Shown: in pieces, positions 62,368-64,000 of the stretch
How positions within the stretch are numbered: position 1 is the first letter of the stretch
Layout: each line of letters begins with the position of its first letter
Origin: Oscheius sp. JU75
Taxonomy: Eukaryota; Nematoda; Chromadorea; Rhabditida; Rhabditidae
DNA length: 64,000 nt
Direction: 5' to 3'
Assembly (NCBI GenBank): GCA_037178855.1
Contig: JASJZC010000007.1
Span: 5,022,001-5,086,000 of the forward strand
Position numbers and translations under genes: made by a program
Notes under the pieces: generated by a model
What the model was told of the DNA's origin: nothing
The model's input: only the letters and a program-made list of their open reading frames with translations
The model's database searches: none

Positions 62368-64000
62368 ATGAGGCGCCTATTTCTGCTCCTGCTTTTTGTC
62401 ACAATTGCTTCGACCCGTCATCATCTCCGGAAGCACCGAATACCCAAATGGAAAACGGATAACCCTAATGACGGACCTCTCTATGCCCAGCCGGAACAGA
62501 TTCATCTCTCATATGGAGGCTTGTTATCCAATTAATCAGTATGATCCCGACTTATGCAGGGCACCCGACAGCCATGTTGATAACATGGCTGACATTTGAT
62601 GATACGCTCCATTCAAAAGTGGAATACGGAACAAAGCGATTGGATACTGTAATGGTTTTAAAGATTACAGAACAGTTTTTGCTTAGGAAGTTGATGGCAA
62701 TTGTTCCGTGTTTGTTGATCCAAGTGCTCAAGGAAAGTGGAGATACATCCATAGAGCCAGATTGGACAACCTGAACCCAGGAACCACTTACAGTCAGCTG
62801 ATTCTTATTTTTGAGCCCTCCACTTTTTACAGAGTATCGTGTGGGCAGCCAATATGGCTGGAGTGCTATATATTTCTTAACGGCATTACAAGAACGAGCT
62901 GATGGTGGATTCCAATTCGCTGTTTTTGGAGACATGGGAAACGAAAATGCTCGCAGTTTAGGCAAATTGCAGAAGCTGACACAGGATGGAGAGATTGACA
63001 TGATTCTTCACGTCGGTACATCTCTTTTGATGCAATAGTTGAGAGGCACTTATAGGAGATTTTGCGTACAACATGGACGAAAATGATGGCAGAACAGGAG
63101 ATGAGTTCCTTCGCCAGATCGAACCTATGGCTGCATACATTCCATATATGACTGCTGTGGGCAACCATGAGGTGATACAGTTTACCCACTGAATTCAAAA
63201 ATTTACTTTAGAACGAAGCGAATTTCACACATTATGTCAACCGATTCACCATGCCGGATTCGGAGCACAACCTATTCTACAGGTAAAACATTTTTCTCGT
63301 TTTAAGTTGCGTTATTCAGCTTTGACATCGGGCCGGTTCACATCATTGCCTTCTCCACAGAGTTTTACTTCTTCACAAATTACGGCTGGGAGCAGATGGA
63401 GAACCAGTGGAAATGGCTTGTTGCCGACCTTAAGGTGATGCCCGACTACATGACTACATGTATCCGTTACAGAAAGCAAATGCTAATCGAGATAAGGTGC
63501 CTTGGATCATTACGATGGGACACAGACCGATGTACTGCTCAGACTTGGATGGAGACGACTGCACGAGATACGAGTCAATTGTTAGTTTAGCATTTTTCAA
63601 TAATGAGCCATGAAGTAGATCAGAACCGGACTGCCGAAGACTCATGCCTATGGCCTGGAAAAACTCTTTTATGACCATGGTGTTGATTTGGAATTATGGG
63701 CTCATGAGCACACTTATGAAAGGCTCTGGCCTGTCTATAACCGAACGGTACGTTTTTCGACTGACTACAAAGACGCAAAACCTGTTTGAGGTTTTCAACG
63801 GAACACTATTTCCTTATGATAATCCTCCAGCCCCGGTTCACGTCATCACTGGTTCCGCGGTACGTGTTTTTCGGAGCTAATTGGGACAGATGAGTTGGAA
63901 TTTCAGGGCTGTCGAGAGAACACAGATGTCTTTGTTGAGCATCCCGAACCATGGAGCGCGAAGCGATCAACCGACTACGGTTTTGGTATTATGAGAGTAT
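62368..64000 (+). CDS. Purple acid phosphatase (ACP7/PAPL-like), 3' end outside window
   Basis: Secreted Fe/Zn or Fe/Mn metallophosphoesterase. Signal peptide [16 protein letters not shown], then the fibronectin-like N-domain ([40 protein letters not shown]). The metal ligands appear in order: [56 protein letters not shown] and [18 protein letters not shown], then [12 protein letters not shown]. The frame continues past position 64000. The first intron needs a GC donor (GGAG|GCTTGT, 62521-62561) to keep frame. The ATG choice is fixed by the signal peptide. About nine exons are visible. Confidence 0.93.

Overview
The window reads as animal nuclear DNA, and the gene families point to a nematode: a secreted protein with six nematode-type C6 domains, an ET/Ly6-like GPI-anchored protein, an FMRFamide-receptor-like GPCR, a DEG/ENaC channel, and clear homologues of atg-18, sel-10 and nmr-2. 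Genes are compact. Most introns are 35-60 nt, start GT (a few GC) and end TTTCAG, TTTTAG or similar, and several poly(A) signals lie on or just after the stop codon. Base composition looks moderate (not strongly AT-rich). The tiny introns and composition would suit a Trichuris-like clade I worm, but that is an inference. I found no tRNA, rRNA, operon or CRISPR signal.

Left part (1-28 kb): LETM1 (3' end beyond the window) and a phospholipase B1-like lipase on the minus strand; a DEG/ENaC channel on plus; a peroxisomal 2-hydroxy-acid oxidase on minus; cathepsin F on minus, whose single 1.95-kb intron holds two small plus-strand genes; a cysteine-rich secreted protein and the autophagy protein ATG-18/WIPI on minus; a secreted cystatin on plus, with a small SLC3A/CD98hc-N-terminus-like gene antisense in its intron; a GluN2-type NMDA receptor subunit on plus; and an FMRFamide-receptor-like GPCR on minus.

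Middle (28-45 kb): about 3.7 kb without recognisable genes, a small PH-like unknown gene, then an 8.3-kb mucin-like secreted protein (TSP1-like ends, Ser/Thr-rich spacers, six C6 domains). One of its introns carries a complete but decayed Merlin-type DNA transposon. A small secreted protein and an NK-2-class homeobox gene follow.

Right part (45-64 kb): SEL-10/FBXW7, an aquaporin, an Ly6/ET-like GPI protein, a GLUT-type sugar transporter and a purple acid phosphatase that runs off the window, separated by gene-poor stretches of 2-4 kb. There is no obvious common pathway. The one functional pairing is a cysteine cathepsin and a secreted cystatin about 5 kb apart. Exon joins were made by eye from frame continuity, family resemblance and splice consensus. 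Family assignments are from memory of the motifs and no search was run.
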